Both the position numbers and the translations under genes were made by a program. A stretch of DNA of 64,000 nucleotides from Alkalihalobacillus sp. LMS39. Its GTDB lineage: Bacteria; Bacillota; Bacilli; Bacillales; Bacillaceae_F. The stretch covers positions 4,154,001 to 4,218,000 of the forward strand of contig NZ_CP093300.1 in NCBI RefSeq assembly GCF_022812285.1, in the 5' to 3' direction. Numbering within the stretch: the stretch's first letter is position 1; each line of letters begins with the position of its first letter. Under the pieces are notes generated by a model that ran no database searches, had not been told where the DNA came from, and worked only from the letters and a program-made list of their open reading frames with translations. Of the stretch, positions 46,503 through 56,256 are shown in pieces.

Positions 46503-47393
46503 TTATCCCTTTATTCCAGTAACGGCAACAGACTCGATAATTTGTCGTTGGAAAATGAAAAATACGATAATAATTGGAAGCATTGCCACAACAGAAGCTG
46601 CCATAATAAGCGGGAAGTCATTTTGAATTGCATAATAAGCATTAAAATTTGCAATCATTAATTGAATCGTCATTTTTTCACGAGAGAAAATGTAAATGAG
46701 TGGTCCTAAATAATCATTCCACACACCCATAAACCATAAAATAACTTGAGCAGCAATCGCCGGTTGAATAATTGGTAAAATAATTCTCCAATATGTCCCG
46801 AACCATGAGCTTCCATCAATTTTCGCTGCATCAATTAATTCATTGGAGATCCCATTTAAATATTGTCGTAAGAAAAATAACATAAACACGTTTCCTAACA
46901 TTGCAGGAACAATGAGCGGTAAAAATGTATCAATCCATTCAATTTGTGAAAACACAAGAAATTGTGGAATCATAATAACAGGGAATGGAATCATCATTGT
47001 CGCTAATAATGTTAAAAAGACCGTTTGTTTATATCGGAAATTCATTTTAGCAAATGCAAACGCAGCAAGACTTGTCGTAAATGTTCCAATCACAATTACG
47101 GGAACTGCAATCGTTAAACTATTTAAAAAGCCAAGGTGCAATGGTGCTTTTTCCCAAATCTCAACGTACTTTGACCAAACAATTGGGTCTGGAATCCATT
47201 TGGGCGGCATAATTAAAGTATCCCGGTTTGTTTTTAATGATGTTGAAATCATCCAAACTAAAGGCAATATCATAAAAATTGCACCCGTACTTAAAAAGAT
47301 ATGGGCAAGTAGATTTTTAATTCGTTTTCCAGTAGTTTGCGAGACTGTAATGGACTGAACATCTTTATTTTCATTTAACTTCGGTTTAGACAT
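46503..47393 (-). CDS. AraQ-like ABC sugar permease
   Basis: 296 residues and six hydrophobic helices. The binding-protein-dependent permease loop reads ELIDAAKIDGSSWFGTYWRIILPIIQPA (the EAA motif that contacts the ATPase). It is the second subunit of a CUT1 importer, the MalG/AraQ type. It lies 14 bases after the first permease gene. No ATPase gene is in the operon, so a shared MsmX-type ATPase is expected. Substrate by context: arabino-oligosaccharides. AGGAGGGTGAG precedes the ATG. Confidence 0.9.
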   Translation of the reverse strand: MSKPKLNENKDVQSITVSQTTGKRIKNLLAHIFLSTGAIFMILPLVWMISTSLKTNRDTLIMPPKWIPDPIVWSKYVEIWEKAPLHLGFLNSLTIAVPVIVIGTFTTSLAAFAFAKMNFRYKQTVFLTLLATMMIPFPVIMIPQFLVFSQIEWIDTFLPLIVPAMLGNVFMLFFLRQYLNGISNELIDAAKIDGSSWFGTYWRIILPIIQPAIAAQVILWFMGVWNDYLGPLIYIFSREKMTIQLMIANFNAYYAIQNDFPLIMAASVVAMLPIIIVFFIFQRQIIESVAVTGIKG

Positions 47394-47407
47394 GTCTACT
47401 CACCCTC

Positions 47408-48283
47408 CTATTCATGTACCCATTTAGATGATAATTTAAATTGAATAAATGTTACTACAAACATAATAAAGCCTAATACCCAAGCTAAAGCACTAGCATA
47501 ACCCATTTCATAGTAGACAAAAGCTTTTTGCCATAAATAGAATACAATTGATGCAGCAGCATAGTTCGCTCCACCATCTGGAACCATAATTTGAATTTCT
47601 ACAAAGATTTGTAATGAATTAATAATTCCTGTTACGACTAAGAAGAAAGTAATCGGTGTAATAAGCGGTACTGTTACATATCGAAACTTATGGAAAAAGT
47701 TTGCTCCATCAATTTCAGCAGCTTCATAAAGAGCTTTCGGAACACTTTGTAGAGCCGCTAAATAAAAGATAATTGTAACCCCGATACCTTTCCAAATTCC
47801 CATAATGATAATCGCAGGTTTAATATATTTTTCATTTCCAATCCAGTTTGGTCCATCAATACCAAAGAACCCTAAGAAATAGTTCATTAAACCATAATCA
47901 GTGTTATAAATCCATTGCCATAAAATTGTAATCGCTACAATCGAAGATATGGCAGGCAAATAATAAACCATTCGGTAAATCGATGTTCCTCTTATCCCTT
48001 GATTCATCCAAATCGCTATGATTAATGAAAGAAAAAGGCCAATCGGAACTCCTAATAAATAGACACCTGTATTCCATAATGATTGATAAAACCGTGAATC
48101 AGTAAAAATAGATATATAGTTACTAAGGCCGACAAAATTTGCCGATTGTAAAATATTCCAATCTGTTAAACTTATATACATCGAATATAACATTGGACCG
48201 GATGTAAATATGACAAATTGGATAACCATCGGTAAGATGAATAGATAAGCTATTCGGCTCTCTTTTTTCGTTTGTGAATTCAT
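47408..48283 (-). CDS. AraP-like ABC sugar permease
   Basis: A 291-residue MalF/AraP-type inner-membrane subunit of a CUT1 importer with six helices and the EAA loop ALYEAAEIDGANFFHKFRYVTVPLITP. The ATG at 48283 (MNSQTKKES) follows AGGTGGTGAG; the frame extends 8 codons further, without a better site. It pairs with the AraQ-like permease and the lipoprotein encoded upstream; together they would import arabino-oligosaccharides. Confidence 0.9.
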   Translation of the reverse strand: MNSQTKKESRIAYLFILPMVIQFVIFTSGPMLYSMYISLTDWNILQSANFVGLSNYISIFTDSRFYQSLWNTGVYLLGVPIGLFLSLIIAIWMNQGIRGTSIYRMVYYLPAISSIVAITILWQWIYNTDYGLMNYFLGFFGIDGPNWIGNEKYIKPAIIIMGIWKGIGVTIIFYLAALQSVPKALYEAAEIDGANFFHKFRYVTVPLITPITFFLVVTGIINSLQIFVEIQIMVPDGGANYAAASIVFYLWQKAFVYYEMGYASALAWVLGFIMFVVTFIQFKLSSKWVHE

Positions 48284-48378
48284 CTTCTCACCACCTCTAT
48301 TGATCATCGAACGTATAATCGGTAATAGGGTAGAAAACAGGTAACCCTGCTTTCATACCCTTTCCGATTCAATCGTTA

Positions 48379-49746
48379 TTATTGATTTGCTTTTGCTCTT
48401 TCAGCTTTTTGAATGGACGCATCAAGTAATTCCTGAAGTTTTGGTTTTACTTCATGTACATATTCTTCTGCTGTTTTTCTTCCTTCGTACACATCCACTA
48501 CTGTTTGACTAAAGTAATCGAACCATTCACCGTCATACGTTAATTCATGTGGAAGTGGTTGAGATGAATTTTTAATAACATCTAAAAATACATGTTTACT
48601 TTCTGGAGCAAAATCAAGCTCTAAATATTCATTTTCAGCCATATCAATCAAGTTAGGAACTTGTGCACCACGCTCCATTAAGTTACGTTGTGCATCTTCA
48701 TCAACAGTTAAGTAAGCCGCTAATTCAAACGCTTCTTGCGGATGTTTTGTTGATGCTGATACAGCAAATCCTAATGAACCTAACCACGTTTTAGATTCAC
48801 GAGTATTAGGGCTTGCAGGCCAAGGCATTAAATCATATTCAAAATCTAGCTCCCAGAATGCTGCTTGGTCCCAAGGTCCCATAGGGAACATGGCAACTTC
48901 TCCATTTAACCATCTAGAATAACTGTTTGTTGATTGCTCTGCTTCTTGTGAAGGGACAGCATTATGAACTAAACGTAAATCAGCAACATATTGTAAAGCT
49001 TCAATAAACTTAGGGTCATCAATTGTAATTTCTGTAGCATCTTCATTTAACCAGTGAGCACCATTTGAATATACTGCTGGCTCAACCCACCAGAATCCTG
49101 CACCATATTGCTTCACTTTTCTTGAATCAAACCCAGCATCATTAGGTGTGTTTCCACTTTGGTCTACTGTTAATTGTTTCGCTACTTCAATATACTCATC
49201 CCAAGTGTAAGGGTCTGTACTACTAGGATATTCTAATCCAGCAGCATCAAATAAATCTTTGTTGTATGCATAAGCAAACGGCCCTACATCTTTAGGAAGT
49301 GCGTAAATTTTATCATCAACTGTATATCTTGAAATTCCGCTTTCCCACATATTATCTAAATCTAACACATTTGATTCATTTGCTAAATCTGTAATATCAA
49401 GAACTCTTCCTGTATCAACATAAAAGTTTACATCTCCGCCACCAACATAGAATATATCAGGTGTACGATTCCCAGCCATTAACGTTTGTAATCTTGTTGA
49501 ATAGTCATCTCCTGGCGTTACGACAAACTCTACATTTACATGAGGATTTTCCTCTTCGAAATCAGCAATAATTGTTTTATAAATTTCTTCTTCATGCGGT
49601 TGCGCCCAAATATTGACCGTTAAGTCTACTTTATCTTTCTTGTTCGAATCTCCCTCACCATCACTACTTGAGTTACTTGAGCAACCGATTAAAGCTAAAC
49701 TACTTAGAAGTAATACTACCATCATTGCAATCCATTTTTTCTTCAT
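48379..49746 (-). CDS. AraN-like extracellular sugar-binding lipoprotein
   Basis: A 455-residue solute-binding protein. The lipoprotein signal is MKKKWIAMMVVLLLSSLALIGC, with Cys22 as the lipidated residue, followed by a Ser-rich linker and a family 1 binding fold (VNIWAQPHEEEIYKTII, LMAGNRTPDIFYVGGGD, WLNGEVAMFPMGPWDQAAF). It captures the oligosaccharide outside the membrane and delivers it to the AraPQ-like permeases. It is the first gene of the five-gene arabinan operon. A cre site lies 29 bases upstream of the start, so carbon catabolite repression is likely. Confidence 0.92.
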   Translation of the reverse strand: MKKKWIAMMVVLLLSSLALIGCSSNSSSDGEGDSNKKDKVDLTVNIWAQPHEEEIYKTIIADFEEENPHVNVEFVVTPGDDYSTRLQTLMAGNRTPDIFYVGGGDVNFYVDTGRVLDITDLANESNVLDLDNMWESGISRYTVDDKIYALPKDVGPFAYAYNKDLFDAAGLEYPSSTDPYTWDEYIEVAKQLTVDQSGNTPNDAGFDSRKVKQYGAGFWWVEPAVYSNGAHWLNEDATEITIDDPKFIEALQYVADLRLVHNAVPSQEAEQSTNSYSRWLNGEVAMFPMGPWDQAAFWELDFEYDLMPWPASPNTRESKTWLGSLGFAVSASTKHPQEAFELAAYLTVDEDAQRNLMERGAQVPNLIDMAENEYLELDFAPESKHVFLDVIKNSSQPLPHELTYDGEWFDYFSQTVVDVYEGRKTAEEYVHEVKPKLQELLDASIQKAERAKANQ

Positions 49747-49774
49747 AATTTACACCCCTTTTTGTAATTTCCTT

Positions 49775-49788
49775 TGTAAACGCTTTAT
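49775..49788. promoter_or_regulatory. Candidate cre site (CcpA) upstream of the arabinan operon
   Basis: TGTAAACGCTTTAT, 13 of 14 positions fitting the consensus TGWAARCGYTWNCW. It is in the 5' untranslated region, where CcpA would act as a roadblock. Confidence 0.7.
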
Positions 49789-50548
49789 TTACTGAGTGAC
49801 TTGTGTTAATGTTCTGGTCATCACCTCCTATAAAAATGAACTAAGTAAACTATCTTTGCCTATACACTTTTAATAGAAATTTCTTTATTATCTCACAATT
49901 TAAGATACTTTGCCTTTAAGATTATTATTTTCCTATAAGATTAAAATTGTAAGGGGTTCCATCTTTTCAAGTAAAAAACCTCACTCATTGACTGCGCTTT
50001 CATTAGTAATTAAGAATATTCCTTACTTTTTTACTTTTGATTCGCCGTGTTTTATAGAAAAAGTACTAACCTCCATCTAGCAAACTATTTACTGAATATT
50101 AAAGATTTGTGTTAGTTTTAAATAATAAATACTTTTATTAATTATTATTATATTTATTAATAATTTTGTTGTCAATTGATTTTTTATATTTTTATTACTA
50201 CTTTTAAAATTATTTCACAGTTCCCACAAGAATCTTTGTAAACGGAAACATGGTTGTTGTAACAACATTAATTCACTATAAAACGTTGTTTGTTTTCTTC
50301 TTTTTTCACTATGTCTATATAGTTAAATGAATTAATCTGATAGATGAAACTACTAAGACAAAAAATGATTAGTTAATAAAAATATTAATATTCATATGTA
50401 GCCAGTTTTGTATAAAGGAGAAAATAGAGGGAGAAAGATAAATTTCTCATTGTAAACGTCACAAAATCAATAAATTGTGTATTGTATTCGGAGTGAACAA
50501 GCAGTTGTTTACACTTACTAAAAACTTAACGGCTTTATCAACAAACAC
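49789..50548. other. 760-bp AT-rich non-coding region upstream of the arabinan operon
   Basis: No gene is found. On the minus strand AGGAGGTGATG at 49830-49820 opens a 10-codon frame ending TAA, too close to its binding site for confidence. AT-rich inverted repeats are present: TTATTAAT/ATTAATAA (50135-50163) and the perfect AATATTAATATT (50381-50392), which is also the core of the ArsR operator. TGTTGTAACA near 50250 is another short palindrome. No clear SigA promoter could be picked out. Confidence 0.45.
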
Positions 50549-50581
50549 CAAACAGGCTGTCGACAGTCGACAGCCTGTTTG
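50549..50581 (-). terminator. Terminator of the aldouronate operon
   Basis: A perfect 16-bp stem CAAACAGGCTGTCGAC with a single central base. The T-tract on the minus strand is short. Confidence 0.8.
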
Positions 50582-50609
50582 AATTATATAAATTTGATCG
50601 AGCATTTAA

Positions 50610-51458
50610 TTACACACCAGAATACGCCAAAAAACCCCCGTCGACCGGAACCGTAATACCCGTTATAAAACCTGACATACTTTCATCACATAGCCATAAC
50701 ATCGGGCCGAGTAAGTCTTCTGGCTTGCCAAATCTTTTCATTGGGGTTTGCTTTATTATTTTATGTGCTCGTCCAGTTGGTGACCCATCATCGTTCGACA
50801 ACAAACTTTTATTTTGGTCAGTAAGGAAAAAACCTGGAGCAATTGCATTCACTCTAATTCCTACTTCAGCCATATGAACAGCTAACCATTTTGTGAAATT
50901 ATCAACCCCCGCTTTAGCTGCACTATATGCAGGTACTTTAGTCATCGGTGAAGGCGCACTCATTGATGATAGATTAATTACCGTTGCTCCATCACGGTGT
51001 ATCATTTGTCTAGAAAACACTTGTGTTGGAATAATCGTGCCAACGATATTTAAATTAAAAACAAATTGAAATCCTTCCTTAGTTAAATCAAAAAACGTCT
51101 TCACTTCAGAATGTTGAAGGTCATCAACATTGAATGTCTCTTTCGTAGTTGTTCCATCTGAATGATTTCCACCTGCACCATTAATTAAAATATCACAACT
51201 ACCAAACTTGGCTGTAATTAACTGCTCAGCTTCTTTTACACTATTTACATCTAATACATCACATGAAACCGCGTAAGCGATTCCCCCATTTTCTCGAATT
51301 TCCCTTTCCACTTCTTTACCTTTTTCTAATTGTCGATTTAATATGGCTACTTTCACACCTTGCCTTCCAAGCTCCTTTGCCATAGCACCACATAATACTC
51401 CACTTCCTCCGGTAATAACGGCCACTTTTCCTTTAAGGTTTTTGTTAATAGTTAACAT
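50610..51458 (-). CDS. uxuB: SDR-type D-mannonate/fructuronate oxidoreductase
   Basis: A 282-residue short-chain dehydrogenase. The cofactor loop is [19 protein letters not shown], and the catalytic Ser and Tyr-x-x-x-Lys are in [22 protein letters not shown]. It reduces D-fructuronate to D-mannonate in glucuronate catabolism, the role assigned to SDR proteins of the B. subtilis YjmF type that sit beside uxuA. The ATG at 51458 follows GAGGAGGA; it overlaps the end of uxuA by 7 bases, so the two are translationally coupled. The symbol is functional, as the protein is unrelated to E. coli UxuB in fold. Confidence 0.82.
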   Translation of the reverse strand: MLTINKNLKGKVAVITGGSGVLCGAMAKELGRQGVKVAILNRQLEKGKEVEREIRENGGIAYAVSCDVLDVNSVKEAEQLITAKFGSCDILINGAGGNHSDGTTTKETFNVDDLQHSEVKTFFDLTKEGFQFVFNLNIVGTIIPTQVFSRQMIHRDGATVINLSSMSAPSPMTKVPAYSAAKAGVDNFTKWLAVHMAEVGIRVNAIAPGFFLTDQNKSLLSNDDGSPTGRAHKIIKQTPMKRFGKPEDLLGPMLWLCDESMSGFITGITVPVDGGFLAYSGV

Positions 51459-52531
51459 GGTATTTCCTCCTCTTTTTGTCTTTCGAGCAGGTCCCATATT
51501 CCCCATAAGTACATAATTCCTAACCCACGGTCATATAAACCGTAACCTGGTCGACAACTCTCCCCCCAAATATGACGGCCATGATCTGGTCTAGCATACC
51601 CTTTATAACCTATATCATGGTATGCCTTCATAACTTTAATAAGGTTGACTGTTCCATCTTTTGACCGATGAGACGTTTCAACAAAATCTCCGTTCTCAAA
51701 TATCTTTACATTTCGGATGTGTGCAAAATGGATACGGTCTGCAAACTCCTTTACCAACTCTGCAACATCAAGTTTCGGATTTGCTCCTAATGAACCACTA
51801 CATAGAGTAAGTCCATTATTCGGATGATCAACAAGTTTTAATAAACGTTGAATATTATCTTTGTTGGTTATAATTCTTGGCAATCCAAACACAGAAAACG
51901 GCGGATCATCCGGATGAATTGCCATCTTTATTCCATTCTTTTCAGCTACGGGAATAATACACTTTAAAAAATATTCCAAATTCGCCCACAGCTCTTCTTC
52001 TGATACATATTTGTATTGTTCAAATAAACGTGTTATAGATTGTAATCGTCGAGGTTCCCAGCCTGGCATCGTAAGAGAAGAGTTATTTGCAATCGTGTTG
52101 ACGAGGACCAGTGGATCAATTTGTTTTATTTTTTCATTTTCAAAAAATAATGCGGTCGAACCATCTTCTAGTTCTTTATATAAATCTGTACGTGTCCAGT
52201 CAAACACTGGCATAAAATTGTAACAGATGACTTTCACTCCAACAGTGGCTAGGCTTTGTATCGTATTTTTGTAGTTTTCAATATAGTACTCTCTTGTCGG
52301 AAGGCCTAACTTAATATCCTCATGTACATTCACGCTTTCAACAACATCAATATGGAATCCATGTACATCTGCTTGTTGTTTTACTTGGACGATTCGTTCT
52401 AACGGCCATTCCTCACCAGCAGGAATATCATGAAGTGCCCAAACAACTCCTTCTACGCCAGGAATTTGCTTCACATATTCTAGTGGAATAGAATCATTCC
52501 CTTCTCCAAACCAGCGAAATACCATTCTCAT
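51452..52531 (-). CDS. uxuA: Mannonate dehydratase
   Basis: 359 residues, the same length as the B. subtilis enzyme. It dehydrates D-mannonate to 2-keto-3-deoxygluconate with Mn2+ or Fe2+. Seen: [20 protein letters not shown] at the N-terminus, [35 protein letters not shown] with metal ligands, and the C-terminal [17 protein letters not shown]. The ATG at 52531 has AAAGGAGGAG 7 bases upstream. It follows GH39 in the operon and is coupled to the reductase gene. Confidence 0.95.
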   Translation of the reverse strand: MRMVFRWFGEGNDSIPLEYVKQIPGVEGVVWALHDIPAGEEWPLERIVQVKQQADVHGFHIDVVESVNVHEDIKLGLPTREYYIENYKNTIQSLATVGVKVICYNFMPVFDWTRTDLYKELEDGSTALFFENEKIKQIDPLVLVNTIANNSSLTMPGWEPRRLQSITRLFEQYKYVSEEELWANLEYFLKCIIPVAEKNGIKMAIHPDDPPFSVFGLPRIITNKDNIQRLLKLVDHPNNGLTLCSGSLGANPKLDVAELVKEFADRIHFAHIRNVKIFENGDFVETSHRSKDGTVNLIKVMKAYHDIGYKGYARPDHGRHIWGESCRPGYGLYDRGLGIMYLWGIWDLLERQKEEEIPC

Positions 52532-52632
52532 TAAATCGCTCCTCCTTTCCAATTCCATCTTATGTATTTATGTTTAATCTCTTATCACTTCAACGGCATT
52601 ATCGTAGTTTAAGAGGATAACAACACGACAAT

Positions 52633-54138
52633 TTATGAATAAGAAGGAATTAAGGAATCATCCAAACCAATATACGAATCACTTTCATCATGGATCGACA
52701 TACATTCTATAATTGATATTTCATTTTTCGTTAGTGTGATTGTAATGGTTAGTTTATCGTCCTCACTCATCTCCTGAGACGTTCTAATAAGCGGCATCGA
52801 GGCTTGCTTGAACGTTTCAACCATCTGTTTACTCGGAAACCGCGGGCGCCCATATTCCTTCCAAACTTTCCATGGGTTTGCATGATTCTCATCGACGGTT
52901 TGTCGCTTTATAAACACCTTTCCAGTAACGATGGGGATGTCAATTGTTACTTCTTTTTGAAAGCTCTCGCCTTTTTCCATAACCAGATTCCAAATCACAA
53001 GTGCAACAGAACCGTCTTTTCTTCTTGTCACCAACGTTTCTTCATCTCGGTACAATTGCTCTTCCCCAAGAAGATTAAAAAAAGAGAAGAGATGAAACGT
53101 TGGCTTCGGAACTTCATTAATTCCAATTAAGCCAAAGCCTCCGTGGAATTGTGCTTTAGGTACATCACGCTCCTCAAAGATATCACTAAATGTCCAATAT
53201 GAAAACGAGTCAACATAATCACCACCTTCACTAAGTATCCGAGCGAGATAAGTTGCATTCAGTGGTGTATCATGGACCGGATTAATCGGACTGTAAGAAG
53301 TGTTATATTCTGTAATATGGAAAGGCAAATAAGGAAAAGGTGAAGCATCAATGATTTCTCTTACCTTTTTAAATTCATTTAGCATTTTTTCATTTTCTGC
53401 AAGCTCCTGATAGTAGTAATCTGGTGTCACTTTGTTTGGTAACTTTGAAGTATAGGCGTGACGGGATACAAAATCTACAGGGACATTTTTCTCATGACAG
53501 TACTGTAGAAATTCAACAATCCACTCATCTGCTCCACCACATATAGCTGGTCCCCCGACTTGAATTTTAGAATGAACTTGCTTAATCGCCTTTGCTGTTA
53601 CTTCATACAACTTGAAGTATTCCTCTTTGTTTGCATCTTTCCAAAAATTCACGAGATTTGGCTCATTCCATATTTCAAAAGGCCACATTAACACTTCCTC
53701 AATACCATACCTAGATATAAAATGTGTGATAATAGCGCGAATTAATTCACTCCATTTTTTATAATCATTAGGTGGTGAAATGTTTCCCTTCCACGTAAAA
53801 ACAGTTTCTTCACTCGATGATAGCTTTTCAGGCATAAATCCAATTTCCACAAAAGGTTTGATCCCAAGCTGTAAATAAGAATCGAAAATTCGGTTAATAT
53901 AAGTGAAGTTATAGAAGGGCTTTTTTTCACCGTTCACCTCTATCTCCCTGTATATTCCTACATCATCATGTAACAGTCCGTGACCTCTAATATATTGAAA
54001 TCCAATTTTCTCTTGAACTAATTTTAAGTGGTCTAAATAATCATTTTGTAACGCTAAGCCTAAACGTCCGGTTCCTACACAAAACTTCCAATTTTTCTTG
54101 AAAGTTGTTTTTCTTGTTCCAACTGTAATATGTTTCAT
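52633..54138 (-). CDS. GH39 beta-xylosidase, cytosolic
   Basis: A 501-residue GH39 enzyme: TIM barrel followed by a beta-sandwich. The acid/base Glu is in [15 protein letters not shown] and the nucleophile Glu in [27 protein letters not shown] near the N-terminus is typical of GH39 beta-xylosidases. No signal peptide, so it should trim xylose from imported xylo- or deacidified aldouronic oligomers. The ATG at 54138 follows GGAGATGGAGG; a longer frame touches the permease stop. It sits directly after the two permease genes. Confidence 0.9.
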   Translation of the reverse strand: MKHITVGTRKTTFKKNWKFCVGTGRLGLALQNDYLDHLKLVQEKIGFQYIRGHGLLHDDVGIYREIEVNGEKKPFYNFTYINRIFDSYLQLGIKPFVEIGFMPEKLSSSEETVFTWKGNISPPNDYKKWSELIRAIITHFISRYGIEEVLMWPFEIWNEPNLVNFWKDANKEEYFKLYEVTAKAIKQVHSKIQVGGPAICGGADEWIVEFLQYCHEKNVPVDFVSRHAYTSKLPNKVTPDYYYQELAENEKMLNEFKKVREIIDASPFPYLPFHITEYNTSYSPINPVHDTPLNATYLARILSEGGDYVDSFSYWTFSDIFEERDVPKAQFHGGFGLIGINEVPKPTFHLFSFFNLLGEEQLYRDEETLVTRRKDGSVALVIWNLVMEKGESFQKEVTIDIPIVTGKVFIKRQTVDENHANPWKVWKEYGRPRFPSKQMVETFKQASMPLIRTSQEMSEDDKLTITITLTKNEISIIECMSIHDESDSYIGLDDSLIPSYS

Positions 54139-54167
54139 AAAACCTCCATCTCCAGTCCCATTTTTCA

Positions 54168-55049
54168 TTACTCTTTCTCAGCTCCTAACACGATTCCTTT
54201 TACGAAATATTTCTGAATAAATGGATAAACAATTAACATTGGTAATGCTGCTATAAAAATTTGTGCGGATTGGACCGTTCTTTGAGATAAGTTCCGCAAT
54301 GTTTCCGCATCAGTAATTTGACTAAAATCTTGTTGGACAATAATCGTTTGTAAAAAGGTTTGTAACGGATAATTTCTAGCATCGTTATTGTAAATTAATC
54401 CATCAAACCAAGAATTCCAATGAAACACCATTGTAAATAAGGAGACCGTTGCAATCGCTGGAACCGCAATAGGCAAATAAATTTTAAGGAAAATTTGAAA
54501 ATGGTTTGCTCCATCGATTGTAGCGGATTCTTCCAATGACTTTGGTACAGATGTTCGGAAAAAATTTAATAATAATATTAAATTAAAGGCGTTTATCGCT
54601 GTAGGTAAAACTAGGGCCCAAATCGAGTTTGTTAAACCAAGACCTGTGACTACCATATAAGTTGGAACTAAACCGCCATTAAAAATCATCGTAATGATAA
54701 AGAACCAAACATAAATTTTCCGACCTTTAAATTCATGGTCATATTTTGCAAGTGCATAAGCTGCACATAACAGTGCTCCCATTGATATTACTGTTCCAAT
54801 TACAACACGAAGGATAGAAATCAAAAACGAACGAATAAAATTATCATTCCCAATTGTTCGTTGATACGCATCGAGTGTAAAATCGATCGGCCAAAATGTA
54901 ACGATGTTTGCTGCTGCTGCTCCACTTCCACTTAGTGATACCGCTAAAATGTGCACAAGAGGTAAAATACAAAGTAGAGCCATTAGGATGAGAAAGCTAT
55001 AATTAAAAAATGTGAAAACCATATAGCTTTTCGTTTTATAGACACGCAT
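54168..55049 (-). CDS. LplC/YtcP-like ABC sugar permease
   Basis: A 293-residue six-helix permease of the CUT1 type, with the EAA loop [31 protein letters not shown]. The C-terminal [20 protein letters not shown] is typical of the LplC/YtcP group, which in other xylan-degrading Bacillales sits in aldouronate clusters. It follows the partner permease by 15 bases. No ATPase gene is nearby, so a shared ATPase is needed. GGAGGAG precedes the ATG. Confidence 0.9.
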   Translation of the reverse strand: MRVYKTKSYMVFTFFNYSFLILMALLCILPLVHILAVSLSGSGAAAANIVTFWPIDFTLDAYQRTIGNDNFIRSFLISILRVVIGTVISMGALLCAAYALAKYDHEFKGRKIYVWFFIITMIFNGGLVPTYMVVTGLGLTNSIWALVLPTAINAFNLILLLNFFRTSVPKSLEESATIDGANHFQIFLKIYLPIAVPAIATVSLFTMVFHWNSWFDGLIYNNDARNYPLQTFLQTIIVQQDFSQITDAETLRNLSQRTVQSAQIFIAALPMLIVYPFIQKYFVKGIVLGAEKE

Positions 55050-55064
55050 TTCGTCTCCTCCTTC

Positions 55065-56033
55065 CTAGAAAATTCTCCAGTTTGCGTATTTATAGGCAAA
55101 GCGATAGCCAATAATGATGAGAACTAAGCTGATAAGGGATTTAAACAATCCAACAGCTGTACCATAACTAAAGTCACCACTTACTAACGAAACCCGATAA
55201 ACATACGTATCAATAATGTCTCCCGTTTGATAGACGAGTGGATTGTACAGATTAAAAATTTGGTCAAAGCCTGCATTCAATACATTTCCGAGTGATAATG
55301 TACCAACTACAATAATAATTGGTAGCATAGCTGGAATTGTAATATAAAGAGTTTGCTTCCAACGGTTCGCGCCATCAACAACTGCTGCCTCATATAAACT
55401 AGGATTTACAGCCGTAATTGCTGCTAGAAATACAATTGTATTAAACCCGGTTTCTTTCCATAAATCACTTATAATCACAGTAGTTCGAAACCAGTCATTG
55501 CTCCCTAAGAAAAAAATCGGATCAATACCGAAAAATCCAATGACTTGATTGACCAGCCCTCCATCCGGAGAAAGTAAATCTAGTAAAATCCCGCCTAATA
55601 TAACCCATGATAAAAAATACGGCAAATATATAATCGTTTGAACCGTTCGTTTAATGACCATCTTGTACATCTCATTTAATAGTAAGGCTACAGTAATGGG
55701 AACTATTAACCCAAAAATAATCTTTAAAACCGAAATGACAATCGTATTCCAGATTACTTGTCTTGCATAATCGTATTCAAACATCGTACGAAAGTGTTCA
55801 AGTCCGACCCATTGTGAACCGGTAATACCTAACCACGGTTTAAAATCTTGAAATGCCATAATAATCCCAAACATTGGGCCGTATTGAAAAATAAGCCCTA
55901 AGACTAATGCAGGTATTACTAGTACATGAAGCTGCCATGTTCTTTTCAAATCCCATTTTTGTTTTTTCTTTTTTATTTTTAATTGCTTGGTAACGCTATT
56001 AGTCCGATTGTGGACGACTTGCTGACTCTCCAT
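55065..56033 (-). CDS. LplB-like ABC sugar permease
   Basis: A 322-residue permease with a basic cytoplasmic N-terminus (KQLKIKKKKQKWDLKRTWQLH) then six helices and the EAA loop SLYEAAVVDGANRWKQTLYITIPAMLP. It forms the heteromeric channel with the downstream LplC-like subunit for uptake of aldouronates (context). TTGGAGGGG precedes the ATG. The gene is separated from the binding-protein gene by a hairpin that may lower permease expression relative to the binding protein. Confidence 0.9.
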   Translation of the reverse strand: MESQQVVHNRTNSVTKQLKIKKKKQKWDLKRTWQLHVLVIPALVLGLIFQYGPMFGIIMAFQDFKPWLGITGSQWVGLEHFRTMFEYDYARQVIWNTIVISVLKIIFGLIVPITVALLLNEMYKMVIKRTVQTIIYLPYFLSWVILGGILLDLLSPDGGLVNQVIGFFGIDPIFFLGSNDWFRTTVIISDLWKETGFNTIVFLAAITAVNPSLYEAAVVDGANRWKQTLYITIPAMLPIIIVVGTLSLGNVLNAGFDQIFNLYNPLVYQTGDIIDTYVYRVSLVSGDFSYGTAVGLFKSLISLVLIIIGYRFAYKYANWRIF

Positions 56034-56131
56034 GCCTTCCCCTCCAATCCATAAACAAAATACCTAGTTAAGAAAAACGCGGAGCGTCTTTTTTTTCAAG
56101 CGAAGTGTGGAGCCTTCGCTCTTCTTGAAAT

Positions 56132-56166
56132 AGCTTTCAAAGCTTCACTGCTACACCAAAATTTTT
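56132..56166 (+). repeat. 35-bp dispersed repeat, copy 2
   Basis: 33 of 35 bases match 37600-37634. It lies between the binding-protein and permease genes of the aldouronate operon. Confidence 0.7.
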
Positions 56167-56187
56167 ATGCTTTCTTAGCTTTTAAAG

Positions 56188-56237
56188 AAAGCGCGAATGT
56201 ATAAATCGGAATATTCCGAAAATAATTCGCGCCTTTT
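56188..56237 (-). promoter_or_regulatory. Intercistronic attenuator-like hairpin after the binding-protein gene
   Basis: GCGCGAAT/ATTCGCGC arms enclose the exact palindrome CGGAATATTCCG. A T-rich tail (TTTCTTT) follows on the minus strand. Hairpins at this place commonly let a binding protein be made in excess over its permeases. Confidence 0.65.
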
Positions 56238-56256
56238 TAGTTTACATATCCTTCGA

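Noticed and set aside
46843-47358. 171-codon plus-strand frame antisense to the AraQ-like permease
   Set aside because: A complete permease with its EAA motif lies on the other strand; the antisense frame has no binding site.
49747-50609. AraR operators upstream of the arabinan operon
   Set aside because: No palindrome resembling the B. subtilis AraR box was found; only AT-rich repeats and a cre site.
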